This document shows, one piece after another, positions 1-8,138 of a stretch of DNA of 64,000 bases (position 1 is the first letter of the stretch; every line of letters starts with the position of its first letter). The notes under the pieces were generated by a model, which searched no databases, had not been told where the DNA came from, and saw nothing but the letters and a program-made list of their open reading frames with translations. Source of the stretch: Streptomyces roseicoloratus (GTDB lineage Bacteria > Actinomycetota > Actinomycetes > Streptomycetales > Streptomycetaceae); the NCBI RefSeq assembly GCF_004117935.1, contig NZ_SDOY01000062.1, positions 1 through 64,000 of the forward strand. The letters run 5' to 3'. A program made the position numbers and the translations under genes.

Positions 1-57
1 CCGTCCCGCGCCGCCGGAGGGCCGGCCCGCGCCGTCGGCGCGCCGCGCGGGCATGCC

Positions 58-981
58 GTGGCCGAGGGCGACCACAGCGGCGCGCCCGCCGAGAGCCAGG
101 GGCGGAACACCACGCGCGGAGAGCGGGCGCGGTACTGGCGGCCGGTGGAGCTGCCGGGCGTCGATCTGCTGCACGCCCACTACGTCCGGAAGTCCTTCTC
201 CCGGCACACCCACGAGAGCTTCGTCCTCGCCGCCATCACCGAGGGCGTCGAGGCCTTCCACTACGGCAGCGACCTCGTCCGGGCCGGGCCCGGCCAGATC
301 GCGCTGGTCAACCCCGACACCCCGCACACCGGGCACGCCGGGGTGCCCGAGGGCTGGACGTACCGCACGATCTATCCCGACGCCGGGCTGATCCGGGAGA
401 TCGCCGACGACACCGTCGCGCTGCGCGGCGACATCGGCTTCGCCCAGCCCGTCGTCGACGACCCGTACGCGGCCCGGCTCGTCGTCGAGGTGCACCGGGC
501 CGCCGAGGAAGGCAACGCGCTCGCCGCCGACAGCCTGCTGCGGCTGGTCATCGCGCGGATGCTGCGCAGCCACGGCGGCCGCGTCAGGCCGCCGGCACCG
601 TTGTCGGCCGGCGCACGGGACGCCGCACGCGCGCGTGCCGTCCTCGAGGAGAGGATGGCGGACCCGCCGACTCTGGAACGGCTCGCCGCCGAGCTCGGCA
701 CCAGTCCCTTCGCCCTCCTGCGGGCCTTCCGCGCCGCGTACGGCATGCCGCCGCACACCTGGCTGACCGACGCCCGGGTACGGCGGGCACGGCGTCTCCT
801 GGACGCCGGGACGCCACCGGCGGAGGCCGCGGTCGCCGTGGGCTTCACGGACCAGCCGCACCTCAACCGGCACTTCACCCGCAGCGTGGGCGTGCCTCCG
901 GGTGCCTACCAGCGGGCACGCGGCCTGCGCGATCCCCACGGACTGCGCGACCTGGGCGACTGGCGCAACCCGCGCGGATAG
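58..981 (+). CDS. AraC family transcriptional regulator
   Basis: A 307-residue DNA-binding regulator. The N-terminal part (about residues 25-150) has the cupin-like AraC ligand-binding look, with HTHESF near residue 50 and a double-stranded beta-helix pattern. The C-terminal 100 residues carry two helix-turn-helices (RLAAELGTSPFALLRAFRAAYG, split here by family knowledge, and the later VGFTDQPHLNRHF) typical of AraC/XylS. It lies just upstream of and co-oriented with an azlCD-type amino-acid exporter, a common pairing, so it probably controls that exporter. The GTG at 58 was chosen, but the frame stays open to position 1 and no clear ribosome site is visible, so the true start could be elsewhere or before the window. 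The effector is unknown. Confidence 0.85.
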   Translation: MAEGDHSGAPAESQGRNTTRGERARYWRPVELPGVDLLHAHYVRKSFSRHTHESFVLAAITEGVEAFHYGSDLVRAGPGQIALVNPDTPHTGHAGVPEGWTYRTIYPDAGLIREIADDTVALRGDIGFAQPVVDDPYAARLVVEVHRAAEEGNALAADSLLRLVIARMLRSHGGRVRPPAPLSAGARDAARARAVLEERMADPPTLERLAAELGTSPFALLRAFRAAYGMPPHTWLTDARVRRARRLLDAGTPPAEAAVAVGFTDQPHLNRHFTRSVGVPPGAYQRARGLRDPHGLRDLGDWRNPRG

Positions 982-1008
982 GAGCGGGGCCGCCGCGAGG
1001 GCCGCGGC

Positions 1009-1069
1009 CGCCCCGAGGGGGCTGGGCGGCGCCACGTGCCCCGCCCCGAGGGGGCTGGGCGGCGCCACG
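1009..1069. repeat. 33-bp-period direct repeat, two copies
   Basis: A 28-bp segment beginning CGCCCCGAGGGGGCTGGGCG occurs at 1009-1036 and again at 1042-1069. It lies between the AraC gene and the azlC start. It is one of many short tandem repeats in this window. No function is evident. Confidence 0.85.
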
Positions 1070-1131
1070 CGCGCGTACCGCCGCAAGAACGTACAAGACC
1101 CGGCCCGCCCTCCCTCCGTACCGTCGCTGAC

Positions 1132-2004
1132 GTGGCAGAACAGACAGCACCTCCGGACGCACGCCGGGACGCGACCGCCGCCGGGCCCGCCAAGAGCGAC
1201 TCCGCCGTCGTGCGCGACGCCCTCGGCGTCGGCATCGCCGTCGGCCTCTCCGGCTTCGCCTTCGGCGTGACCTCGGCCGGCGCCGGGCTCAGCCTCCTCC
1301 AGACCTGTGCGCTGAGCCTGCTCGTCTTCACCGGTGCCTCGCAGTTCGCGCTGGTGGGCGCCCTCGCCGCGGGCGGGAACCCGTTCACGGCCGCCGCCGG
1401 GGCGTTCTTCGTCGGCACCCGCAACGCCTTCTACGGGCTGCGCCTCAGCCAGCTGCTCGCCCTGCGCCCGCTCGCCCGGCCGTTCGCCGCGCAGTGGGTG
1501 ATCGACGAGACCACGGCCGTCGCCCTCGCGCAGCCGGACCGCAGGTCCGCGCGCCTCGGCTTCACGGTCACCGGACTGACCCTGTACGTGCTGTGGAACG
1601 TCACCACCCTGCTGGGCGCCCTCGGTGCGGAGGCCATCGGCGACACCGCCGCCTGGGGCCTGGACGCCGCCGGGCCTGCGGTCTTCCTCGCCCTCCTCGC
1701 CCCCATGCTCCGCAGCGCCACCGAGCGCGCCACCGCCGCGCTCGCCGTGCTGCTCGGCCTCGGCCTCCTGCCCGTGCTGCCGGCCGGCGTCCCGGTCCTC
1801 GCCGCGGCGCTCGCCGCTCCCGCCGTGCTCTGGTTCCGCGGCCGCGAAGCGCACGGCCGTCAGCCGGCCGGTCGCAGGTCGGACGGTCGCCAGTCGGACG
1901 GTCGCCAGGAGGACGGCCCCGAGTCGGACGGTCACCAGGAGGACGGCCGTCCGACCGGCGGCCGACGGACGACGGAAGGCCGACCGGAGGACGAGAGCCG
2001 ATGA
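1132..2004 (+). CDS. azlC: AzlC family branched-chain amino acid exporter, large subunit
   Basis: A 290-residue membrane protein of the AzlC (LIV-E) family, the large permease half of a two-component exporter of branched-chain or similar amino acids. Conserved AzlC landmarks are FGVTSAGAGL, the TGASQFALVGALAAGG stretch and VGTRNAFYGLRL near the N-terminal third, followed by several hydrophobic helices. The GTG at 1132 gives the usual start just before the family homology; an upstream in-frame ATG at 1036 lies in repetitive DNA. The last 50 residues are an odd hydrophilic tail of RQSDG/RQEDG-type units that the family does not need. Its stop overlaps the AzlD start (ATGA), which indicates coupled translation. 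Confidence 0.88.
   Translation: MAEQTAPPDARRDATAAGPAKSDSAVVRDALGVGIAVGLSGFAFGVTSAGAGLSLLQTCALSLLVFTGASQFALVGALAAGGNPFTAAAGAFFVGTRNAFYGLRLSQLLALRPLARPFAAQWVIDETTAVALAQPDRRSARLGFTVTGLTLYVLWNVTTLLGALGAEAIGDTAAWGLDAAGPAVFLALLAPMLRSATERATAALAVLLGLGLLPVLPAGVPVLAAALAAPAVLWFRGREAHGRQPAGRRSDGRQSDGRQEDGPESDGHQEDGRPTGGRRTTEGRPEDESR
1860..1998. repeat. Degenerate 15-bp repeats in the azlC 3' end
   Basis: Units like GGTCGCCAGTCGGACGGTC recur and encode the Arg/Gln/Asp/Gly-rich tail of AzlC. Length variation here would change the tail but not the membrane domain. Confidence 0.7.
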
Positions 2005-2309
2005 ACGTCTGGATCGCCATCGCGCTGACCGCCGCCGGGTGCTACCTGGTCAAGCTGCTCGGCCTCCTCGTCCCCGCCGGCACCCTCGAGCGGCCCCTCG
2101 TCCGCCGGCTCGCCGCGCTCGTCCCGGTCGCCCTGCTCGCCGCCCTCACCGCCCAGCAGACCTTCAGCAGCCAGGGCGCCCTCACCGCCGACGCCCGTGC
2201 CGCCGGTCTCGCCGCCGCGGCCCTCGCGCTGCTGCTGCGCGCCCCCTTCCTCGTGGTCGTGGGCGCGGCGGTGCTCGTCACGGCCGGCGTCCGCGCCCTC
2301 GGCGGCTGA
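2001..2309 (+). CDS. azlD: AzlD domain protein, small subunit of the amino acid exporter
   Basis: A 102-residue protein with three to four hydrophobic segments and the AzlD pattern (N-terminal MNVWIAIALTAAGCYLVKLLG, RRLAALVPVALLAALTAQQTF in the middle). It is the small partner of AzlC; both are needed for export in characterised systems such as AzlCD of Bacillus and BrnFE of Corynebacterium. The ATG at 2001 overlaps the azlC stop by four bases, so the two are translated together. Length is normal for the family. Confidence 0.87.
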   Translation: MNVWIAIALTAAGCYLVKLLGLLVPAGTLERPLVRRLAALVPVALLAALTAQQTFSSQGALTADARAAGLAAAALALLLRAPFLVVVGAAVLVTAGVRALGG

Positions 2310-2318
2310 CCGGCCCGG

Positions 2319-2341
2319 CCCGGCCGTCCGTGCCGGCCGGG
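2319..2341. terminator. Possible bidirectional hairpin
   Basis: CCCGGCC and GGCCGGG arms of 7 bp flank a 9-base loop in the 36-bp gap between the convergent azlD and the next gene. Placement fits a terminator, but the stem is short and there is no T-run. Confidence 0.4.
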
Positions 2342-2345
2342 AGGG

Positions 2346-3281
2346 TCAGCCGATCCGGCGGCCGTGCGCGCGCAGCGTCCGCAGCGCCTCCACGGTGACG
2401 ATCGGCCGGGCCTCCAGCGCGCTGCCCGGCGCCCACAGGCGCCAGGTGACGGGCCAGCCGCCGTCCTCCTCCTGCGCCGCCGCGAGGTGGTCCAGGGAGC
2501 GGCTCATCTCCTCGTCCGTGAACCAGCGGCGGGCCAGCGAGTCCGGCACGCGCGCGTAGTCGTACGGGTGGTGGTACTCGCCCGGCGCGTATCCGTCGGG
2601 CACCGGGTGGTCCTCCGCCCGGTCCGGGTCCAGCACGACGAGCCGCCGCTCGCGCACCAGCCGCCCGAGCCGGTCGCTCGCCGCCTGCGCGCGGGCGCGG
2701 TCCGGGACCCCGTCGAGGAAGGCGACGGCGGCCTGCACCTCGTACGGATGGGTCTTGTCCAGGGCGTCCACGGCCGCCCAGCAGAACTCGGTGGCCCGGA
2801 ACAGCCAGGCGTGCCACACCTGGTTGCGGTGCAGCAGCCCGACCACCGGGCCGGTGGTGAGCAGCTCGCTCGGCGGCTCGTCGACGACCGGGACGAACGG
2901 CGCCGCCGGGTAGCCGCGTTGTGAGGGGTGGACGGCGGGCAGCGCGCCGTCGTGGGTCGAGACCTCGGTCAGATAGCGGCAGATCCGCTCGACCCGCAGG
3001 CCGCCGCACCGGCCGATGGAGTCGAGCACGCGCAGCGCGTGCGCGGTGTGCAGCGGCTGGCTGACCGGTCCGCGCAGATCGGGTTCGAGGGCGTGCCCGT
3101 AGCCGCCGTCCTCGTTGAGGTACGCGGTGAGGGCGGCCTCGACGGGATCCGCCCCGCCGCGCAGGAAGTGGTAGGCGAACCGGCGCTGTTCGAGCACACG
3201 GGCGGTCAGCCAGACGAACTGCTCGGCCCGTGCGAGGGGCGAGTCGGGCGGAGCGGGGGTTTCTGGAGGTTTTCCGGCCAT
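2346..3281 (-). CDS. Conserved hypothetical protein with alpha-toroid (prenyltransferase/cyclase-like) repeats
   Basis: A 311-residue protein with no catalytic assignment. It contains repeats reminiscent of the (alpha/alpha) barrel of squalene-hopene cyclase and prenyltransferase beta subunits: NEDGGYGHALEPD near residue 55 and EEDGGWPVTWRLW near the C-terminus, the QxxDGGW type of motif. It lacks the DXDD acid of true squalene cyclases. The start at 3281 (MAGKPP) was preferred to the ATG at 3407, because the extra N-terminus overlaps the divergent DUF3046 gene and looks non-coding. It is cytosolic with no signal peptide. It may be a binding or scaffold protein rather than an enzyme. Confidence 0.7.
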   Translation of the reverse strand: MAGKPPETPAPPDSPLARAEQFVWLTARVLEQRRFAYHFLRGGADPVEAALTAYLNEDGGYGHALEPDLRGPVSQPLHTAHALRVLDSIGRCGGLRVERICRYLTEVSTHDGALPAVHPSQRGYPAAPFVPVVDEPPSELLTTGPVVGLLHRNQVWHAWLFRATEFCWAAVDALDKTHPYEVQAAVAFLDGVPDRARAQAASDRLGRLVRERRLVVLDPDRAEDHPVPDGYAPGEYHHPYDYARVPDSLARRWFTDEEMSRSLDHLAAAQEEDGGWPVTWRLWAPGSALEARPIVTVEALRTLRAHGRRIG

Positions 3282-3360
3282 GGTCCGACCGTAGGCCGGA
3301 ACGCCCGTCTGACAAGGGCTACGGACCGGGCTGCACCCTTGAGGGCGGGATACTGGGGTC

Positions 3361-3555
3361 ATGCGGTTGACGACTTTCTGGGAACGGATGACCGAGCACT
3401 TCGGCACGTCCTACGTCGAGTCCTTCGCCCGGGACCACGTCATGACGGAACTCGGCGGGCGGACGGTGCACCAGGCCCTCGACGCGGGCTGGGAGGCCAA
3501 GGACGTGTGGCGTGCGGTCTGCGCGGCGGTCGGCGTGCCGGACGAGAAGCGGTGA
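3361..3555 (+). CDS. DUF3046 family protein
   Basis: A 64-residue protein matching the actinobacterial DUF3046 family (MRLTTFWERM start, then FGTSYVESFARDHVM and TVHQALDAGWEAKDVWRAVCA). The family is found close to recA in many actinobacteria, as here 6 kb upstream. Its function is unknown; the small compact sequence suggests an adaptor or regulator. It is followed after 49 bp by the AI-2E permease gene. Confidence 0.85.
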   Translation: MRLTTFWERMTEHFGTSYVESFARDHVMTELGGRTVHQALDAGWEAKDVWRAVCAAVGVPDEKR

Positions 3556-3604
3556 TGTGACGGCCCCTGGCCGGAATGTCCGAGCGGTGCGCGAGACTGG
3601 CGGG

Positions 3605-5167
3605 GTGGCCCCGACTGACGAGCACGACGACGAGACCGACGAGACGAACAACACCGGCAGGACGGACAGGAACGGCGACGCCGGCAAGACCGACGAGACC
3701 GGCGAGACCGGCGAGACGAGCAACACCGGCAGGACGGACAGCACCGGCAAGGCCCGCGAGGGCGTCGAGTACGTCGAGCCGGCGGCAACGGCAGCGACCG
3801 GCCGCATCGCGGACGCGCCGTCCGGCCCCGCGCCCGCGCCCGCTCCCGCGCCGGCCGACGTGACCGCGACCGGCGCGCCACCGGTCGGCTCCGCCCTGAC
3901 CGGCGCCGCTCCGACGGAATCCGCCCCGACGGGCGCCGCTCCGGCCGGCCCCGCCACGGCCGGCCCCGCCACGGCCGGCCCCGCCACGGCCGGCCCCGCC
4001 ACGGCGGCACACATGCCGCGATGGCTGCCCCGCGCCCTGGTGCTCGCGCTCGCGCTCTACGCCTGTTTCCAGCTCGGCAGCTGGGCGTTCCACCAGCTCA
4101 TCGGGCTGCTCGTCAACATCCTGCTCGCCTTCTTCCTGGCCCTCGCCATCGAGCCGGCGGTCGGGCGGATGGCGGCGCGCGGGATGCGCCGGGGCCTGGC
4201 CACCTTCATCGTCTTCTTCGGCGTCCTGGTCGTCAGCGTCGGCTTCGTCGTCCTCCTCGGCTCGATGCTCGCGGGCCAGATCGTCGACATGGTCGAGAAC
4301 TTCCCCAAGTACCTCGACTCGCTGATCAACTGGATCAACCAGCACTTCCACACCGAGCTGTCCCGGGTCGAGGTGCAGGACAGCGTGCTGCGCTCGGGCT
4401 GGTTGCAGAAGTACGTGCAGAACAGCGCCGCCGGCGTCCTGGACGTGTCCGCCACCCTCCTCGGCGGGCTCTTCAAGCTCCTGACGATCTTCCTGTTCTC
4501 GTTCTACTTCGCGGCCGACGGCCCGCGCCTGCGCCGCGCACTGTGTTCGGTCCTGCCTCCGGCCAAGCAGACCGAGGTGCTGCGGGCCTGGGAGATCGCC
4601 GTCGACAAGACCGGCGGCTACCTCTACTCGCGCGGTCTGATGGCCCTGATCTCGGGAGTCGCGCACTTCGTGCTCTTCGAGATCCTGGACGTGCCGTACG
4701 CGCCCGCGCTGGCGGTCTGGGTCGGACTGGTCTCCCAGTTCATCCCGACCATCGGCACCTATCTGGCGGGCGCCCTGCCGATGCTCATCGCCTTCACCGT
4801 GGACCCCTGGTACGCGCTGTGGGTGCTGATCTTCGTCGTGGTCTACCAGCAGTTCGAGAACTACATGCTGCAGCCCAAGCTGACGTCGAAGACCGTCGAC
4901 ATCCACCCTGCCGTGGCCTTCGGCTCGGTCATCGCGGGCACGGCGCTGCTCGGCGCGGTCGGCGCGCTGATCGCGATCCCCGCCGTCGCCACGCTCCAGG
5001 CCTTCCTGGGCGCCTACGTGAAGCGGTACGACGTGACCGACGACCCGCGCGTGCACGGCCACCGGCGGTACGGGGAGGCCGTCGTCGCCCGCCTCCAGAA
5101 GGCGCTGCACCACGGCAAGAAGGAACCGGCGGAGCCGGACGGGCCCACGAGCGGCGGTCAGAGGTAG
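3605..5167 (+). CDS. AI-2E family transporter / permease
   Basis: A 520-residue polytopic membrane protein of the AI-2E transporter (PerM/TqsA, UPF0118) family. The family's eight-helix core runs from about residue 140 to 475, with the glycine/proline-rich VWVGLVSQFIPTIGTYLAGA motif and the VVYQQFENYMLQPKL motif near the end. Substrates in the family vary, so quorum-signal export should not be assumed. The first 135 residues are an acidic, Thr/Glu/Asn-rich then Ala/Pro/Thr-rich low-complexity tail with repeats (TNNTGRTD, GPATA x4). The GTG at 3605 was chosen; an earlier in-frame ATG at 3512 lies inside the DUF3046 gene. The stop overlaps the convergent cydB stop by 10 bp. Confidence 0.85.
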   Translation: MAPTDEHDDETDETNNTGRTDRNGDAGKTDETGETGETSNTGRTDSTGKAREGVEYVEPAATAATGRIADAPSGPAPAPAPAPADVTATGAPPVGSALTGAAPTESAPTGAAPAGPATAGPATAGPATAGPATAAHMPRWLPRALVLALALYACFQLGSWAFHQLIGLLVNILLAFFLALAIEPAVGRMAARGMRRGLATFIVFFGVLVVSVGFVVLLGSMLAGQIVDMVENFPKYLDSLINWINQHFHTELSRVEVQDSVLRSGWLQKYVQNSAAGVLDVSATLLGGLFKLLTIFLFSFYFAADGPRLRRALCSVLPPAKQTEVLRAWEIAVDKTGGYLYSRGLMALISGVAHFVLFEILDVPYAPALAVWVGLVSQFIPTIGTYLAGALPMLIAFTVDPWYALWVLIFVVVYQQFENYMLQPKLTSKTVDIHPAVAFGSVIAGTALLGAVGALIAIPAVATLQAFLGAYVKRYDVTDDPRVHGHRRYGEAVVARLQKALHHGKKEPAEPDGPTSGGQR

Positions 5168-5937
5168 GACGGGCCCGTCACCCGGTGGCGGAAGAGCCGC
5201 CAGATCCACGCCTGTACGGCGACCGTCCCGGCCGTCACGGCGAGGACCGCCGGGACGAGCAGCCGCAGCGTCGCCGGGTCGGCGGTGTACGAGCCGGGGG
5301 CCAGGGTGCCGCCGGCGGCGAGCGGGAGCCCGCCGAGCAGCACGGCGGTGAGCGCGAACGGGTGCCAGGGGCGGCCGGCCCGCCCGACGAGCCGCCGGGT
5401 GCGCTCGTACGGCACGCCCGTCAGGCGCAGCGAGGCGAAGCCGAGCCCGTGGGCGGCGAACAGGGCGGCCACCGCGAGGGCGGTGAGGACGGCGACGGGC
5501 CCGCCGGCAGGTTCGTACGGGCGGCCGGTCAGCAGGGCCGCGAGCAGCCAGCCGGCGGAGAGCGCGAGGCTCCAGCTGCCCGCCGTCACGGCCCCGTCGC
5601 ACAGCGCCCGCCAGCGCCGCCCCGGCCCTCGGCCGCGCGTCCACAGCCCGAGGTCCCGCACGATCCAGCCGGCCAGGAGCGGCAGGAGCACCGGGAACTG
5701 ACCGGTGAGCAGCGCGCCTTCGAGCTCGGGGAAGCAGCCTGCGAGCAGGCCGGCGGTGGCGACGAGCCAGACCTCGTTGCCCAGGAAGAACGGCGCGAAG
5801 GAGGCGATCACCAGCCGCCGTTCGCCGGAATCCCGGCCCAGGTACGGGAGGAGCATGCCGGTGCCGATGTCCGCGCCGGCGAGCACGAACCAGCCGGAGA
5901 CGAAGAAGGCGAGCAGGGCGAGGGCGAGAGTGTCCAC
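5158..5937 (-). CDS. cydB: Cytochrome bd oxidase subunit II-like protein, short form
   Basis: A 259-residue membrane protein, downstream partner of cydA (gap 66 bp), predicted to be subunit II of a quinol:O2 oxidoreductase. GWFVLAGADIGTGMLLPY at the N-terminus and FFLGNEVWLVA near residue 50 match CydB. It is about 100 residues shorter than usual CydB, with roughly seven hydrophobic helices. The usual WDGNxxWL motif reads FFLGNEVWL, so the Asp that follows the Trp is absent. It could be a distinct short clade or a degraded subunit, but the frame is intact. A GTG start is used, with GAGGAG 11 bases upstream. No cydDC genes are adjacent. Confidence 0.75.
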   Translation of the reverse strand: MDTLALALLAFFVSGWFVLAGADIGTGMLLPYLGRDSGERRLVIASFAPFFLGNEVWLVATAGLLAGCFPELEGALLTGQFPVLLPLLAGWIVRDLGLWTRGRGPGRRWRALCDGAVTAGSWSLALSAGWLLAALLTGRPYEPAGGPVAVLTALAVAALFAAHGLGFASLRLTGVPYERTRRLVGRAGRPWHPFALTAVLLGGLPLAAGGTLAPGSYTADPATLRLLVPAVLAVTAGTVAVQAWIWRLFRHRVTGPSYL

Positions 5938-6003
5938 GGTCGAATCGGCTCCTCGGGTGGGCGGGGCGGGTCGGCAGGGCGGCTCAGTGGGAGGTGAGGC
6001 GGG

Positions 6004-7299
6004 TCAGTAGCGGGCCGCGGGCAGGGCGTCGGCCGGGTCCGGTGCGTCGGGTCCCTCCCCGCGGTCGTCGTGGCCGAGGCCGCCGGCCTCGACGGGACCG
6101 CGCCGGGCGTGCCGGACGAGCAGCCAGGCGTTGAGGACGACGAGCAGCACGAAGAGCGTGGTGAACACGGTCAGCGAGAGTCGCATCTGCCCGGCGGAGA
6201 GGCCGGAGACCGCGTCCTCGGTCTTCAGGAGGCCGTACACGACCCAGGGCTGGCGGCCCGCCTCCCGGAAGACCCAGCCGCTGATCATCGCGAGGTACGG
6301 CAGCGGGACGGCGGCCATCAGGGCCACGTGCCAGGGCCGGAAGCGGAAGACGACGGTCCTGAAGAAGGCCAGGATGACGCCGGCGAAGGTGAAGTACATC
6401 ATCAGGGCGAAGCAGATGAGCATGACCAGCCCCGCGCCGCGCGTCCAGCCGATCGAGGGCACGTAGTCGCCGGGTCCGAACCGGGCGACCATGTCCGCCT
6501 GGATCTGCGCGATCTCGGCGGTCTTCTGACCGAACACAGCCGATTTCATGGGCTGGAAGGTGCTCAGTGTGGAGAACTGGAGCCCGCCGAAGACCGCCGT
6601 CACCATCAGCGCGGGAAACGACAGGAACACCCCGATCCGCAGGCTCCGCCCGAAGAACCGCCACTCCGGGCTGCGCCGGAACAGGTGGTAGGCGCTCACT
6701 CCCGCCATGAAGAACCCGGCCGTCAGCAGCGCCCCGGCCACGATGTGCCCGAACGCGAGCAGCGCGGAGGGATTGGTCAGCACGGCGACCGGATCGTCCA
6801 GGACCAGCATCCCGTTCTCGGTGCGGTGGCCCACGGGATGGTTGAGGAAGCCGTTGGAGACCAGGATCCAGTAGGCCGACAGGTACGCGGTGAGGGTGAC
6901 GACCCAGATCGCGGCGAGGTGCGCCCAGCGGTTCAGCCGGTGCCAGCCGAAGATCCACAGGCCCAGGAAGGTCGACTCGACGAAGAAGGCGACGATCGTC
7001 TCGACGGCGAGCGAGGCGCCGAAGACGTTTCCCGCGTAGTGGGTGAGGCCGTTCCAGCTCATGCCGAACTGGAACTCCATCACGAGGCCGGTGACGATCC
7101 CCACCGCGTAGTTGATCACGTACAGCTGGCCCCAGAAGCGGACCAGGCGCGCGTCCAGCGGCTTGCCGGAGACGGTGGCCTTCGTCTGGAGCGCGGCGAC
7201 GACCGTCGCCAGACCGAGGGTGAGGGCGACGAAGAGGAAGTGTCCGCCGGCGGTGAGGGCGAACTGCAGCCGCGCGAGATCGAGTACGTCGGGATTCAC
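6004..7299 (-). CDS. cydA: Cytochrome bd ubiquinol oxidase subunit I
   Basis: A 431-residue haem-bearing subunit of a cytochrome bd oxidase that reduces O2 with (mena)quinol in the plasma membrane. Visible landmarks are an N-terminal His at residue 20 (haem ligand position, GGHFLF), MEFQFGMSWNGLTHYAGNVFG, and GWVFREAGRQPWVVYG, the conserved GRQPW site. The Q-loop is short, as in most Gram-positive enzymes. It starts with GTG and is first in the cydA-cydB pair. Streptomyces usually has another cydABDC locus, so this is probably an additional oxidase. Confidence 0.9.
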   Translation of the reverse strand: MNPDVLDLARLQFALTAGGHFLFVALTLGLATVVAALQTKATVSGKPLDARLVRFWGQLYVINYAVGIVTGLVMEFQFGMSWNGLTHYAGNVFGASLAVETIVAFFVESTFLGLWIFGWHRLNRWAHLAAIWVVTLTAYLSAYWILVSNGFLNHPVGHRTENGMLVLDDPVAVLTNPSALLAFGHIVAGALLTAGFFMAGVSAYHLFRRSPEWRFFGRSLRIGVFLSFPALMVTAVFGGLQFSTLSTFQPMKSAVFGQKTAEIAQIQADMVARFGPGDYVPSIGWTRGAGLVMLICFALMMYFTFAGVILAFFRTVVFRFRPWHVALMAAVPLPYLAMISGWVFREAGRQPWVVYGLLKTEDAVSGLSAGQMRLSLTVFTTLFVLLVVLNAWLLVRHARRGPVEAGGLGHDDRGEGPDAPDPADALPAARY

Positions 7300-7339
7300 C
7301 CCCTCAGCGTCGGCGTACGGTCAGGGCCGCGGCGTCCGC

Positions 7340-7433
7340 CCGTGGTGGACAGTCCGCCTACCGCCCCGGTTGCGCGCGTCCACGCGCGCGTACCACCACG
7401 GTTGCGTCCGGCCGGCCCCGTCCCCTAGGGGAC
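7340..7433. promoter_or_regulatory. Hairpins and 14-bp palindrome upstream of cydA
   Basis: CCGTGGTGG (7340-7348) pairs with CCACCACGG (7393-7401) around an inner GCGCGCGT/ACGCGCGC stem. A perfect palindrome, GTCCCCTAGGGGAC, lies at 7420-7433. The hairpin could end the response-regulator transcript that runs into this gap; the palindrome could be an operator for cydA. It does not resemble the Streptomyces Rex site (TGTGAAC-type). Role is inferred only. Confidence 0.4.
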
Positions 7434-7472
7434 GGCGGGACCCGCGGAGGGTGCGGAGGTGACGCCCCGCGG

Positions 7473-8138
7473 TCAGGCCATCCAGCCCGGTGTGATCATC
7501 CCCGACTCGTACGCGAGGATCACCAGCTGCGCCCGGTCCCGCACGTCCAGCTTGGTCATGATCCGGCTCACGTGGGTCTTCGCCGTCGCCGGCGAGAGCA
7601 CCAGGCGGGTGGCGATCTCGTCGTTGGAGAGGCCCGCGCCCACCAGGCCCATGACCTCGCGCTCCCGCTCGGTCAGGGCGTTGAGCCGGGGGCTCGGGTC
7701 GGGGCGGCGCACCCGGCCCGCGAACTCGGCGATCAGCCGGCGGGTGACCGCCGGGGCGATCAGGGCGTCGCCGCGGGCCACCACCCGCACCCCATGCAGC
7801 AGTTCCGTCGGCTCGGTGTCCTTCACCAGGAAGCCGCTGGCGCCGGCGCGCAGCGCCCCGTACACGTAGTCGTCGACGTCGAAGGTGGTGAGCATGACCA
7901 CCCGCACCCCTGTGAGACGGTCGTCCTCCGTGATGCGGCGGGTGGCCTCCAGGCCGTCGACGACCGGCATCCGGACGTCCATCAGGACGACGTCCGGGCG
8001 CAGCTCGCGGGCCAGTGCCACGGCCTGCTCGCCGTCCGCCGCCTCGCCGACCACCTCGATGTCGTCCTCGTCGGCCAGGATCGACCGGAAGCCGGCCCGG
8101 ACCAGGGTCTGGTCGTCGGCGAGCACGACGCGGATCAT
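7473..8138 (-). CDS. NarL/FixJ-type response regulator
   Basis: A 221-residue two-component regulator. The receiver domain (residues 1-120) has the acidic pocket DD at 8-9, the phospho-acceptor Asp54 in VVLMDVRMP, Thr in MLTTF and Lys in FLVKD. The C-terminal LuxR helix-turn-helix contains LTEREREVMGLVGAGLSNDE and KTHVSRIMTKL. It is translated from an ATG that overlaps the kinase stop (ATGA), so the two form an operon. The neighbouring cydAB genes downstream on the same strand are possible targets, but nothing in the sequence proves this. Confidence 0.92.
   Translation of the reverse strand: MIRVVLADDQTLVRAGFRSILADEDDIEVVGEAADGEQAVALARELRPDVVLMDVRMPVVDGLEATRRITEDDRLTGVRVVMLTTFDVDDYVYGALRAGASGFLVKDTEPTELLHGVRVVARGDALIAPAVTRRLIAEFAGRVRRPDPSPRLNALTEREREVMGLVGAGLSNDEIATRLVLSPATAKTHVSRIMTKLDVRDRAQLVILAYESGMITPGWMA

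Noticed and set aside
3512..3604. Earlier ATG start for the AI-2E family permease
   Set aside because: It lies inside the DUF3046 gene in another frame, and the resulting extra residues are unlike any family member. The GTG at 3605 follows that gene directly.
5158..5937. cydB as a pseudogene
   Set aside because: The frame is uninterrupted, it ends 10 bp into the convergent gene, and it keeps a start and ribosome site, so a short but real gene is more likely.
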